In this document: positions 34,869 to 45,332 of the stretch, piece by piece
Layout of the letters: each line of letters opens with the position of its first letter
Position numbering within the stretch: position 1 is the stretch's first letter
Assembly: GCF_026210795.1 (NCBI RefSeq)
Contig: NC_089437.1
Coordinates: forward strand, 1-64,000
DNA length: 64,000 bases
Direction of reading: 5' to 3'
From: Rhizophagus irregularis
Taxonomy: Eukaryota > Glomeromycota > Glomeromycetes > Glomerales > Glomeraceae
Program-made: the position numbers and the translations under genes
The notes under the pieces: generated by a model
What the model saw: only the letters and a program-made list of their open reading frames with translations
The model's database searches: none
Told to the model about the DNA's origin: nothing

Positions 34869-35053
34869 ACGAGCCATACACAGCGCCTTCGGCCAGATTG
34901 TGCGATAAATATTCAGTTTATTTTTTTCAGATATATAAAAATGTTTAAGAAGTGATATAGATGAAATGCCAGGTTGATTAATCAGCCCTCCCTTATTTCT
35001 TATATTTGTTCAGAAAAAGAATAGATTAATTGAATCGGATAAACTATCTAGTA

Positions 35054-35269
35054 ATGGCTAAGAAATCAAAGAATAATCGACGCAAGACCACAGGTAAATT
35101 TACTACTAATCCCACACAATATTTGCCCCTATGCAATCCAGCCAAATATGAGCACACATATGATAGGACAACCGGCTTTATCACTGTCAAGAATAAAAGA
35201 CAGGATAGGATTGTAGGCGTGTTCAATTATCCCGAGCTGAGTGAATATCTGGGAGTTCGATCCAACTAG
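35054..35269 (+). CDS. Small basic protein, unknown (71 aa)
   Basis: ATG at 35054, eight codons inside a TTG-initiated frame. The N-terminus is strongly basic (AKKSKNNRRKTTGKF), the rest is tyrosine- and proline-containing (YLPLCNPAKYEHTYDRTTGF). It could bind nucleic acid. No family recognised. Confidence 0.45.
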   Translation: MAKKSKNNRRKTTGKFTTNPTQYLPLCNPAKYEHTYDRTTGFITVKNKRQDRIVGVFNYPELSEYLGVRSN

Positions 35270-35373
35270 TCCAGAGCAGTAATTTACCAGCGAACTAGGC
35301 TCGGCTAATTTTATTTTTTCGTTTAAAGATACAACATATAACATGCACTATGTACGGCGCAATCAAGCATCTT

Positions 35374-36443
35374 TTATTTACCAGAACTATTAGAACAGAT
35401 TTTACATTTCTTATTGATAGATAAATCCCTCTATCCCGCTCTATATGTATCCCGATTGTGGTACAGATGCGGTGCCCCTATTCTGTGGAAGCGTATCAAA
35501 TTGAGAGGGAAAGACTTATATCCTGGACAATCTCTTCCAAATGATTATAAAAATTACTGTGCAAAGGATCACCCTCGATTAAATAAATTCATAAGGATAG
35601 AACGTGCAAAGGATCTCTCTCGATTGAAAAAATTCATAAAGTTAGTACGTAGGAAGCAAACGCCAGTTTATTGCTCAAATGTAACTCATCTCGAAGTATC
35701 ATACTACCATTCACTTTCAGATAAAAAAATCATAAGCATTGTACATTCACGCCCAAATATAACCCACTTGAGTTTCATAAATAGCATAGCATTTAGTAAT
35801 AGAGCATTAGAACTGATAGCGAGTTCATACCCAAATCTGAAGTATCTCAATCTATGCATTGATCGACCAGGTGGCTTTAGTACTCGAGAAGTAGATGGCA
35901 GTGGTCTATGGAGAATCGTGAAGTCATGCCATAGATTAGAATATCTAAATATCTCTAATCGTAGAGAATATTCTGAAACATCAATTTGTAATGTTATTCG
36001 TTCTTGCCCAAGGCTCCAGCAACTCGACCTTAGCTTTTGTAATATTACCGATATAACTATCAAAGAAATTGCTGGTTCATGTCTTAATTTAAAATACCTC
36101 AATTTGAAGGGGGTGTAATAATATTAGCAAAGAGGCCGTAGATCAACTGGTTTCCTCGCTTAGTCCAAATATCCATGTTGAGAATTTCGTGCCGATTCGG
36201 GTACATCCCCTAGATCCGATCCATCAACTCGCAAGGCAACTGGGAATACCACATAATACACCAAGAGATGTTGCATCCTTAAAAAATTTTATCAACGACG
36301 AATTATCAAGGAGATTGAGTGAACGCCGTATTCTAGCTAGACCATCGCTCCGGAGTGGTGGTCGGTTATATAACACCCGGTATAGTGTTGATAACTCCAA
36401 TATATCTATGACTGTGGATCTGGTGCCGATCACTCCACTATAG
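35374..36443 (+). pseudogene. F-box/leucine-rich-repeat-like cargo gene, broken
   Basis: The start reads [20 protein letters not shown] and [19 protein letters not shown], a fungal F-box signature, without an obvious in-frame ATG. Leucine-rich repeats follow ([42 protein letters not shown]). F-box/LRR proteins choose substrates for SCF ubiquitin ligases. Placed inside a virus-like element, it is probably host-derived cargo. A further related open part continues to 36443. The gene does not look intact. Confidence 0.65.
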
Positions 36444-36538
36444 CTATAATCAGACAAGCGCCAAGGAATTATTCGGTAGCATTACTCGACAATCAAGCAG
36501 AATGGTGAAACTCTACTGATCTTACTAATCCGGAGCGG

Positions 36539-36601
36539 TGATCTTCAGCTCAGAAGAATTTGCTGGGCCATGCACAGCGCCTTCGGTCAGATTGTGCGAC
36601 A
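36539..36601. repeat. Intergenic repeat module, copy A
   Basis: Contains TGATCTTCAGCTCAGAAGA, TTTGCTGGGCCA, and GCACAGCGCCTTCGGTCAGAT-TGTGCGAC, the latter with GCACA/TGTGC ends that could pair. A shorter direct copy lies at 37344-37386, and the CACAGCGCCTTCGGCCAGATTG part recurs at about 34879-34905. Confidence 0.7.
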
Positions 36602-36612
36602 AAAAATATAGA

Positions 36613-37248
36613 TTAGCTTACCTGTTCTAGACATGGGCACTGATCGGTGTTAGCTGAATTTTTGACGAATATTTCGTGCAATTGTTGAGGAGAGAGATTT
36701 GGAAATAGCGGATGCCCCTCTCCAGTAAACCGAATTTCATTTACCCCCATTTCACCATATTTCTGTAAAATCACAATTGGAACATCTTCTAATGGACCGT
36801 GGAATTCCTCAAACTTTTGGAGATATGCTCTTGCTTTTTCATCGACTTCTTCTGCCCTTTCTTGATTAGAATAACCAATAATACCGAGTTCATCCTGAAT
36901 TGTTATTATATCCTCTTCCAGGTATAAAAGCAAATTATATATTTCTCTATATGAAATATCCGTAGAAGCTTTATAACTCCTAAGTTCCACCTCTAGAATG
37001 GGATTGCCTTCGATGTTGAGTTCCTCCTGTATTGGTAACATATCTCCCACCAAGTCTAACAACAACTCATATGAATCGGCAAGTGTTATCTCTTCCTTGC
37101 TTTGACGCACTGCCTCTTGATTTGCATTGATATTAATACCAAGCTTTTTCTGAATAGCTATTATATCCTTCTTCTTATATAAAAATACTTCATATAATTG
37201 ATCAAGAGATTCTTTCGTAGGAGATTTATTAGTATTGTTATTCACCAT
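36613..37248 (-). CDS. Coiled-coil-like acidic protein, unknown (211 aa)
   Basis: ATG at 37248; the longer frame starts at TTG. Three or four internal repeats share the pattern LLLYLEEDIITIQDELGI / VFLYKKKDIIAIQKKLGI / LLLDLVGDMLPIQEELNI with EG-NP/NQE after each. The repeats suggest a helical-hairpin solenoid or coiled coil. It is flanked by direct copies of an intergenic module. No family recognised. Confidence 0.6.
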   Translation of the reverse strand: MVNNNTNKSPTKESLDQLYEVFLYKKKDIIAIQKKLGININANQEAVRQSKEEITLADSYELLLDLVGDMLPIQEELNIEGNPILEVELRSYKASTDISYREIYNLLLYLEEDIITIQDELGIIGYSNQERAEEVDEKARAYLQKFEEFHGPLEDVPIVILQKYGEMGVNEIRFTGEGHPLFPNLSPQQLHEIFVKNSANTDQCPCLEQVS

Positions 37249-37343
37249 GATTGCTAATAGTAAAGTAATATATTTAATGTGGAAAATATTACCGAAGGTG
37301 CCTATGGCCGAGTCCGGAATACTGATCGTCAACCCGGGATAGT

Positions 37344-37386
37344 GATCATCAGCTCGGAAGAATTTGCTGGGCCACTCCTGTGCGAC
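37344..37386. repeat. Intergenic repeat module, copy B
   Basis: Reads GATCATCAGCTCGGAAGAA, TTTGCTGGGCCA, CTCCTGTGCGACA: the same module as 36539-36601 lacking the internal GCGCCTTCGGTCAG part. Direct orientation, on the other side of the 36613-37248 gene. Confidence 0.7.
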
Positions 37387-37923
37387 AGAAAAATAAGTGG
37401 ATCATCAGTCAGGTCTTGTGCGACATATTAATTTTTGCATATATATTCGAAAAAGAAAACATACTAACTAGTACCTATATTTTTTTCCCGAACAAATGTG
37501 AGAAAATGTGAAAGGAGGTCTACATGCAACACAGGACCAACTCTAAAAGTAAATAGTGACGACAAAAGCATATGTTATGAAAGGCTGAGGGATACGCAAT
37601 TCCGAGATCGCCAGGCGTAAAACCAACTATGTCTTTCCGGTAGATCTACATGTGAAAAGGTATGAGAATTCTATTTGCATGTGCCTTCATAGAACTCTTG
37701 GCATCATACGACAATGCTAATCACTATTCTTATCTCCTTAACTTCGGCTTGGCGCTCTTTTTCCAGCAAGATATAAAGCATGTAGGAAGGAGTATGTGGA
37801 AGTTCAGCCAACTTTCCGCAAAAAAATTTAAGGTGCGTATGTGATAGAAGTTATGTATGGGAGCGAAGTGCGACATAAAAAATACTCACTATGGGCTCTT
37901 AAATTTAGGAAATTCGCTACACA

Positions 37924-38265
37924 ATGACCGATAACAATGATAGGGATGGTATTGATATCACTCTCAATTGTCTTATCGTTCCCATAGGGAACCTCTTCGA
38001 TCTTCCAAGCAACCAAGTAGATCAAGCAATTACAATCAACACAGGTCGAACGGTTGGCGGACTTGAAATTGCAATTCGTAACCGGTTAAACCAGTTAGGC
38101 CTGTTGGGGGTACAATTTTCTAATCTTTCTCTAAGTATTCGTCAGATCCATCCCGGAACAGTTAGCGAAAGACCAATGAACTCTCAAGCCTATATTTCTG
38201 TTTTTTTTAATGATCAATTTCAACCTCGAGCGGGTCACTTCCATGTCACCGTATATTCTCCATAA
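37924..38265 (+). CDS. Stand-alone CRN-header-like small protein (113 aa)
   Basis: Starts MTDNNDRDGIDITLNCLIVP and continues with FDLPSNQVDQAITINTGRTV and GGLEIAIRNRLNQLG. This resembles the ubiquitin-like header of CRN proteins (ITLxCLIxG, then a hydrophobic strand, then an ELKxxIKxxL-type helix) but has no downstream effector domain. It lies 445 bp before the full CRN gene and in the same direction. It could be an independent ubiquitin-like protein or a header that lost its body. Confidence 0.5.
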   Translation: MTDNNDRDGIDITLNCLIVPIGNLFDLPSNQVDQAITINTGRTVGGLEIAIRNRLNQLGLLGVQFSNLSLSIRQIHPGTVSERPMNSQAYISVFFNDQFQPRAGHFHVTVYSP

Positions 38266-38710
38266 TTTTAGTGTTATGTAGCGCTATAGTCGCAATTTTT
38301 ATGTATTGTAAGCCGGCTTCCGGCAACGTTTTTATTTCATAAATAAAGTATTTTTATCGAACGTTATGAGAAACGGGTCACGTCTAATGAAATGGGGTGC
38401 GAACCCGATCACTATGTAATATCGGACTATAAATCTAACCAATCTAGCCTATATAAAAAAGCGTAGCACTATATCAGGTGATAACTGATAAGTGAGAAGA
38501 GTCTTCACAGTTAGGGAGGCGCAGTGATTAGGCGTTCGTTGCACCATGCAATTGCTGATCATACGGCAGGCTTGTGAAACAGAATAATTTCTCACATATA
38601 GTGCTCACTCAGTATTTTTTTTCACAAATAAAATTCTTTTTACTCTTGTCCTCATATACCGCACTTTGAGCCAATAACATTTCGCAAAAAATACTATATA
38701 AGTCGGAAAT
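38266..38710. promoter_or_regulatory. Upstream region of the CRN gene
   Basis: Contains a TATATAAA box at about 38450 and another TATATAA a few bases before the ATG at 38711. No gene is present. A promoter is inferred from position only. Confidence 0.4.
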
Positions 38711-40425
38711 ATGTCTATCACTTTATTCTGTCTCGTTAAAGGAAATACAACCGCGAACGCTTTCTCTGTTAAAATAAACAGGGACGAGCCTATTAGTGAA
38801 CTCAAGGACGCTATTAAGGCAAAAAAGTCACCAGAGTTCGACAATTTTCCTGCAGACAGGCTCAGGCTATGGAAAAAGGAAATTCCTGACGATCAGGACG
38901 ATCTCTTAAGCAATCTCATTCTCAATGACGAACCCGAGCTCCTTGCAACAAGAGAAATTGGAGACTACTGGACTGAGAAACCGCCTAAGAGGCATATCCA
39001 TGTTATTGTAAAATTGCCCCGTAAGTGTCTGGAGTGTCTGGTATAGTCTAATTTTTCGTCATCTGCCCTTGTAATATTAACACGCATTCGTTTCCAGTTC
39101 TCAGCTTGGAAGAGGCGTTGTCGTGTATTCCACCACCCATAACATATTCTCCGGACTGCGTTACCTCGAAGACCACTACTAAGGCTGTAGGTGACCCGCC
39201 GGCAAGTGTGCAACTTTGGGGAGACTTTTTCGAGCAAGTGAACAGCTTTCATTTCGACCAACAGCCGATATTCGAGAGGCCGAGATTTAATGATAGATTT
39301 GCTGTGGTCGATGAAGAGGATGTTCGTAATGCCATAAATGTTAATATTTGTATGATATTGAATGATCTTACAGGACCAGACTACGTATATTCAAGGAAAT
39401 CTACTGACACTCCCGGCATACCAGATTTCAACTGTCATCTCGTGGGTTCATTGATCTTGGTGATGGAAGCTAAAAGAAAACATGTTTTAGAAGATATGGG
39501 GGAACAAACATTTCCCGAATTTTATCAGACGAGTAAAGGCAAGGATGTAGTTCAACAAATCTATAATTATATGGGAGGAAACGAACTTAGATATGGTATT
39601 CTCTCCACCTATGATAATCACTGGTTTCTACTCCGAGAGCATACAGAGCTCCGGATCTCAAAAACCCTCCCACTTCAATCTGAAACTCCACCTGTACTCA
39701 AGGCATATGCTTATCTAACTCGACGGGCGAAAGAGAATCCCAAGTCTCCTAAACCTCAAGTACTAGTGCCGGCTCATGGAGACAATAATTCACGTAATCT
39801 TCGGTCACATTCGAAATCGACTTCCAGCTCCTCAATAGATCAACAATCAACTTCCGGCACTTTTGCAAATCAACAATCGTCTTCTAACATCCCAGTAAAC
39901 CAGCAAAAGTTTAGCTTCGCGGACTTCAAGTTTAAGGGCATACTAGGTGAAGGACGAAGTGGTAAAACACTCCTTTGCGAGTTTCGTGGCGATACGATTG
40001 CTTTGAAGAGCGTAGACTTGTCGAAGGCTCCATCGTATGTTCTGAAAGAAATGCAGAAGGAAGTAGAGATTTACAAGGAACTCGCTGATATCCAAGGCAA
40101 GTATATCCCGAAGTTGGTCTGTTATGGATATTATGGAGGAGGTATGAGCTTCGTTATCGGCATGACTATTGTCGGCACTTCGTTGAGCGACCAAAAAATA
40201 AAGAAACAGCAAAAGACAAGGGCTATTAAGGGATTAGAAGCGATCCACAAGCATGGCATCCTCCACAATGACATTCGGGAGGAAAACATCTTAATTAACG
40301 ATGACGGTGGCGTCTATCTGATTGACTTCGGTATGGCAAGTCGGGAGGACACAAAAAAGAAGAGAAAGCTTTTCGAGGAGGAACAGCTCAAATACTCTAA
40401 CTTGCTAGATAGATATAATACGTAA
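38711..40425 (+). CDS. Intact Crinkler (CRN) protein: header, PD-(D/E)XK nuclease-like and kinase-like domains (545 aa)
   Basis: Exons 38711..39020 and 39098..40425 join in phase across a 77-bp GT-AG intron. Residues 1-100 are the CRN ubiquitin-like header (SITLFCLVKGNTTANAFSVK, then LATREIGDYWTEKPPKRHIH). A nuclease-like domain follows, with FNDRFAVVDEEDVRNAI, GIPDFN and LVMEAKRKHVLED (PD...EAK pattern). A serine-rich linker leads to a kinase-like domain with GEGRSGKTLLCEF, an ALKSVDL lysine, HNDIREENILIND and YLIDFGMA. The nuclease-plus-kinase arrangement is a known CRN architecture; proteins of this class act in nuclei of the same or another organism. The gene is open throughout and has an intron, so it is most likely host-derived cargo. 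Whether it acts as a symbiosis effector or protects the element is not decidable here. Confidence 0.9.
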
Positions 40426-40808
40426 GATTTATTATTTCGCAAATTCCTATTTCTTGCAATCTTGCGAAGCGCCTGCGAAGCGCCTTAATGGCTAACGGCT
40501 AATTTCTTATAATTAATAATCATGTATTTTACAGACATTTCGTAAAGAAGGAGGGGCGAATTTCCAAGTCACGTAAATGTCAGGTGGTTAGTTAGACTGT
40601 AGGGATATACATTAGACATTTAGTATAGAAGCGTCATGTATCAGTTGTATCACGGGCTAAGTCCCGATCTTGTATTTATTTTTGCATGTATGTATATTAA
40701 TAAAAATTTTTCTTGGCAAATTTCGCTGACCTCGGGTCAGGAAAATCACATGATATTTTTTATTTTGAATGCTTATATACAGTCTATTAGTTTTATATAT
40801 TATAGATC
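40426..40808. other. Intergenic with GCGAAGCGCC repeats
   Basis: Two copies of TGCGAAGCGCC occur at about 40465-40485, followed by TTAATGGC. The same GAAGCGCCTTAATGGC word occurs at about 33377. The 65-aa frame at 40636-40833 has no support. Confidence 0.4.
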
Positions 40809-42467
40809 ATGTCATCCGAGCTTGAAGTATTGAAACAGCGTATCATAGAACTTGAGGCTGAGAATGCCGAAATACCTGATCTTAGAAGAAAGATCTCAGA
40901 GTTCGATGCTGAGAGAGTTGATCTTAGAAGAAAGCTCTCAGTGTCTGATGCTGAAATAGCTGAACTTAAGCGCAGTAATAACGAGTTTCTAAGAGCGAAT
41001 AAGGAATATAACGAGAGGCGTGATGCTGAAAATGCCAAACTCAGGGCCACAATCGAGGAGTTGAAATCTGAGAATATTGAAGTTAGAGATAGACTCACGA
41101 AAGTGGAACAGAGGCAGGTGCTAAATGATAATTCTTCTAATGATAATACCCCTAACATTAACTCATCTAACTTCAATTCGGGTGCGGTCCATCATGAAAA
41201 ACCGTTAGAGGAGAAAGAGATGGATAGTTTCTTGCTTGAGGCTCATAAGAAAATCGTTAGTAGTGAAATAAAGCAACGCAATAAGGAAAAGAAACTTAGC
41301 AAAGCAGAGCAAGCATCTCTTAACCAAGATCAAGAATCTGACACCGGGTGCTCCACTTCTGAAAAGATACTGGAGGTATCGAATCCCGTGACTAAAATTT
41401 CAGCCGGGGCCCCCGGCCAAAATAGCCATAGGAAGAAAGGTGCAGAAAATATCGTACAATTGATAGCTGATGGTATTAAGGATGATGCCCAATCGAGTGA
41501 TAAAGCCATTCCTTGCGATGTGATTTCAATTGAGAGTCTCAACCAAAATTCATCTACAGATTCATTGCTTTCTCTAGCACAATTATTCGATAAAGCGGAT
41601 GATGCTGAATATGGCGCAATTCGTGCTAATCAGGAAGAGATTTTGCGCTGGTATTATTATGGAAAGGAATTTTTAACTCAGGTTAGTGTGATTGTACAAG
41701 ATGGAAAAGGCAAAATAGGTGAAAAAAAGGCAAAGGGAATAATCTATGATAAAATGTTGGAACACCTATCCATGTTGCGAAAGCAACGATCTGAAGAGAC
41801 AGGATTGCGCCTCCCAGAAATCTCCCGTAAAAACTTACAAAGGAAAACTCAGAAAGCTGTAAAGATATATATAATATTTGAAAAGGTAGGCGTAGAGAAT
41901 ATTAAGTATATTACGACATATAGTGCGAACTCTATTTCTGAGTTGACTAATGATAAAGTTCAAGATATCATAGATAATTTCTCCGAGCATAATGATAACG
42001 ATAACGATAACACCGATGTGGAAGAAGTACCCATGGGGATTTCAGCCGGGGGCCCCGGCCAAAATTCAGCTGAGGTAAGTGAATTAATCGCACCTATTCC
42101 TGTTACACATGGCTCTAATTCTTTAGGTAATTCATCATTCACGCCACAAATTGCTCCAGCCGAGGCAGAGAATCTTGTCGACTATGATGAGGTATATTAT
42201 GATGATGATACGTATTTTGATGATCCCATGCCTTCGTCAATGGAGAAAGGAATTAATGAAGTTCAGACAGACGATGATAGTAATTGTAGCCACGACAATG
42301 ATTCCGAAGAAGAGGTGCCAGATGAATCGGATGATGACGGATATAATAGATATGATGGATACGATGAATGGGGTAATTGTGACAGAGGCTATTATTATCG
42401 TGACAGAAGACGTGAAAGGAAAACCTCTCCAATGATGAGTCCTATTATTTCACCGGTAACTGCCTAG
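40809..42467 (+). CDS. 552-aa coiled-coil protein with acidic tail, unknown
   Basis: Residues 1-110 are a regular coiled coil (LEVLKQRIIELEAENAEI, DLRRKISEFDAERVDLRRK). The middle has a conserved block (IRANQEEILRWYYYGKEF, VENIKYITTYSANSISELTN) shared with the pseudogene at 24180-25953. The C-terminal 150 residues are very acidic (DYDEVYYDDDTYFDD), and the end is arginine-rich. Two copies of a GC-rich palindromic word encode ISAGAPGQNS and ISAGGPGQNS at about residues 197 and 412. The family appears multi-copy locally. Function unknown; a scaffold or nucleic-acid-associated role would fit. Confidence 0.75.
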   Translation: MSSELEVLKQRIIELEAENAEIPDLRRKISEFDAERVDLRRKLSVSDAEIAELKRSNNEFLRANKEYNERRDAENAKLRATIEELKSENIEVRDRLTKVEQRQVLNDNSSNDNTPNINSSNFNSGAVHHEKPLEEKEMDSFLLEAHKKIVSSEIKQRNKEKKLSKAEQASLNQDQESDTGCSTSEKILEVSNPVTKISAGAPGQNSHRKKGAENIVQLIADGIKDDAQSSDKAIPCDVISIESLNQNSSTDSLLSLAQLFDKADDAEYGAIRANQEEILRWYYYGKEFLTQVSVIVQDGKGKIGEKKAKGIIYDKMLEHLSMLRKQRSEETGLRLPEISRKNLQRKTQKAVKIYIIFEKVGVENIKYITTYSANSISELTNDKVQDIIDNFSEHNDNDNDNTDVEEVPMGISAGGPGQNSAEVSELIAPIPVTHGSNSLGNSSFTPQIAPAEAENLVDYDEVYYDDDTYFDDPMPSSMEKGINEVQTDDDSNCSHDNDSEEEVPDESDDDGYNRYDGYDEWGNCDRGYYYRDRRRERKTSPMMSPIISPVTA

Positions 42468-43525
42468 GAGAATTATTGGGCGAATTAATTACTCGCATTG
42501 ACTGAATTATCGTATATTTCTTTTTTTCCGAATCACGTGGGTGGCTTAGATATCATGTAAACGTCATCCCTATATTCCTCCGCAGTAAGACGTCACCGGC
42601 ATCCGCAGTCGTAAAGGCGCTAAGACAGAGGATCTATTAATAACCCCGGCTATAAGAGCAATATTTTTGCGTTACTATACTTATGAACTTTCCCCAATGT
42701 TCTGGTATGTTCTATCTCACTCATTACGCAGTTCTGAATTACTAATAAAAAAACACATCCCTGATTTACATTTTGCGGATCGTAAGACAGGGCGTCGTTA
42801 AAAAGAAATTCAAAATGGAAATAGAGTCGATTAGAATCTATGATTTACAGATCCTCGGATAAACGGTAAATTTTTATTATCCTACTGACGTTAGTGCATT
42901 CAAATTACGTGTATATGCTAATCACATATTAATCCGTTTTTGAATAGGAATTAGTGGTAACATGTGCGGTTCGTCATCTACAGATCTCGAACAAATATTC
43001 CGATTTTTTTTGATTACAATTGAAATAGGGATAGGTTAATAATACATAACGAACTTCCTATTTGGGAGGGGCTGTGAACTCAAACAAAAATACACCACAT
43101 GCGATCTTCTGTTTTGCAAGAGATCTTAGAAGTAAACGGAAAATTTTGAGACACGGTATTGCTCCATTAGTGTTACATTAAGTTGACATAGAACCGTAAT
43201 TCGTCGGATTTACTTTTAAGCCGTATTGTTAAATGCGCCTCAAATTCAGGGAGGAACATTTGTTATTATTAGACAGGATCCAGGCCGTTATAATTGCTTT
43301 AGCTGAAAAAATATAATTATGAAAAATATAGTTATGACAAATACACGTAATTTTTATTAAATCGGGTTAAATTCTCTTTTCACGCGTAGTAAGCATACAG
43401 TATAAAATAAACCTTTCTCCCAGCGCATTTACGCAAGATAACTATTGCTATTAAAAAAATCAAGCGATATTATCTAAAAAACTTGATCCACCAATAAAAT
43501 CTCAATAAAATTACTACGCCTAATC
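42468..43525. other. 1-kb gap inside the element, no gene
   Basis: No sustained frame on either strand. Base composition is mixed, with T/A runs and no evident repeat. It may contain regulatory sequence for the flanking plus-strand genes. Confidence 0.4.
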
Positions 43526-44434
43526 ATGTCCAGTTTGTCATTGCTCAACTCTTCGGAAGCCATGTCATTTTTGGCCTTAACCGTCATTTTTTTGTTCATT
43601 AGTCCAGCGATATTCGTAGGAATCGTCACCATGTATGGAAATCTAAAACAAAAGATCTCTAATGAACTTTCCGCACATGTCATCAAAATTCTCATCGATC
43701 TTGGTATACTAAATAATATACCGGGAAAGAGGTCACTTCATGACCAGATCTCTACTGAACTTAATGATAAATTTGACACATGTATTTCCGATATTAATTC
43801 TATTTTCACTGAGAAGCTCGACAGAATCAATAATGATCTTAATAATAAACTTACCGCGGAAAACAAGGCACGTGATGATGACTTCACTAAGGAGACACAG
43901 AAAATCTTTTCAATGATCAGTACTGTTACTGAAAGGCTTGATAGGATCGAAGAAGCCTGTCATAATGATTTTGGAAACATTTCGTCCGAATTTACATCAA
44001 TCAAAGCTTCTATTGAAATTCTTCAAAATGATTTGGCCCAACGTTATGCGGTTGTCCAAAGAGCCAATTTCGATCAACAAAGCGTGTTCAATGAATCTGA
44101 AACTAATGAATCTGAATTGGGAAGTTCGCTAAACTCTGCCTCAGCTTCAACTAGTTCAAGCTCTTCATCTGAAGGTTCCAATTTATCTGGAATTTTTGAT
44201 ATTACTGGAGATATTAGAATCCGCTTTAAACAACACTTTGATCGACTTATGAAGGCGAGGAATTATACTTCTGATGAGATGTTTATCTCGGTAGCGGTAG
44301 ATATTCGTGGTCTTGGAGGGAATATTAAAATCTCAACAGTGAAAAATTTTTATAGTGGTGTTGGTCGTAGTACAGTTAGTACTGTTAATCAGATAAACGC
44401 ATGGGTAGCTAGTTTTAATAATAATGCGGAGTAG
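43526..44434 (+). CDS. Membrane-anchored coiled-coil protein (302 aa)
   Basis: A single N-terminal membrane segment (about residues 13-36, FLALTVIFLFISPAIFVGIV) is followed by a long coiled coil (residues about 60-170, with FTEKLDRINNDLNNKL and VTERLDRIEEACHNDF), a serine-rich linker, and a C-terminal folded part (FKQHFDRLMKARNYTSDEM, SVAVDIRGLGGNIKISTVKN). The C-terminal part has a helix-turn-helix-like order. Location would be an endomembrane with the coil in the cytosol or lumen. No family recognised. Confidence 0.7.
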   Translation: MSSLSLLNSSEAMSFLALTVIFLFISPAIFVGIVTMYGNLKQKISNELSAHVIKILIDLGILNNIPGKRSLHDQISTELNDKFDTCISDINSIFTEKLDRINNDLNNKLTAENKARDDDFTKETQKIFSMISTVTERLDRIEEACHNDFGNISSEFTSIKASIEILQNDLAQRYAVVQRANFDQQSVFNESETNESELGSSLNSASASTSSSSSSEGSNLSGIFDITGDIRIRFKQHFDRLMKARNYTSDEMFISVAVDIRGLGGNIKISTVKNFYSGVGRSTVSTVNQINAWVASFNNNAE

Positions 44435-44992
44435 CGGGGAAGGAACTGCCAATATATGGGTTAGGGCCTGGCAGGCATTTATGCTTTATTTCTCCCTTGA
44501 AACAACCTGCTACTCTATTGTTTTTTTATTTTCATTTTTTACTTAGCCGGCCGGCCCTTTCTCATGTATTACTTTGCAATAAAGAATGTTTTGAATGATT
44601 TTTAAAATCTTGCAGTTAGTTATATTGGTAGAAACAAATTAGTTATAGATACTTTTCGTAAATGTAAGAGAGCAAAGAAATAACTTGATGCTGGGACTCG
44701 CACTAAATGGCCTATGATCCGCGTACTCCCTCCCTCTTTGATAGCATCATACATTTCGCTTACTACCTCCACTTTTTATAAAGGAATCGAAAAATAAATC
44801 ATTGTTTATGTAGTTCTTTCATATGTAAATATGTATATCTTTGAACTCCGAAATATAACATCAGTAAAATCAAATGATGCATAAAAAAAGTATACAAAAT
44901 CAATTAATCAAATGATGTCATCCTCATAAGATATATAATAATTAGTATTCAAAAAAAATGTTTCTTAAACTTCTTTCTTAAAATTTTAATCA
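44435..44992. other. Intergenic gap, no gene
   Basis: Contains the G/C word TTAGCCGGCCGGCCC at about 44542 inside AT-rich sequence, but no open frame of note. Confidence 0.4.
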
Positions 44993-45148
44993 ATGTCTTC
45001 TTCTTTCATTGATAAAGAAAGTTTTACCGATATCATATCTATCCTTCTCGTGATTTTTATCGCGTTCGTGGTCTGTGTGATTATTAAGATATCTGAATTT
45101 ACTATTTGGATTATTACTTATCTAAGGCTTTCTTTTTGTCGCTTTTAG
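44993..45148 (+). CDS. Possible 51-aa single-pass membrane peptide
   Basis: ATG at 44993 opens a 51-codon frame: a short polar N-terminus (SSSFIDKESFTD), then a continuous hydrophobic run (IISILLVIFIAFVVCVIIKI) and a second hydrophobic stretch before TAG. The similarity of layout to the anchor of the 43526 protein is suggestive only. It could be the first exon of a spliced gene, since TTTTAG with a hydrophobic continuation follows. Confidence 0.35.
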   Translation: MSSSFIDKESFTDIISILLVIFIAFVVCVIIKISEFTIWIITYLRLSFCRF

Positions 45149-45332
45149 TTCTTTCCTATTACTTTCGTTCTTCTTTTGATCGCTATTACGTCATACATTG
45201 GATATAATATTAGTAAGGGGATTACTTATATCTTCAACAGAAGTAAGTCATTGGCTTGTTCACTTGTGTAACGTAAAGTCGTTAAAAACGGATTTCTCGT
45301 ATTAAAAAATTTCATACTCTATTCCAATAACC

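Noticed and set aside
38605-38844. 79-aa minus-strand frame
   Set aside because: Antisense shadow of the CRN header starting at 38711.
41330-42142. Minus-strand frames of 60-70 aa at 41330-41542 and 41960-42142
   Set aside because: Shadows of the 552-aa gene; both centre on the GC-rich palindromic words, which read open in either direction.
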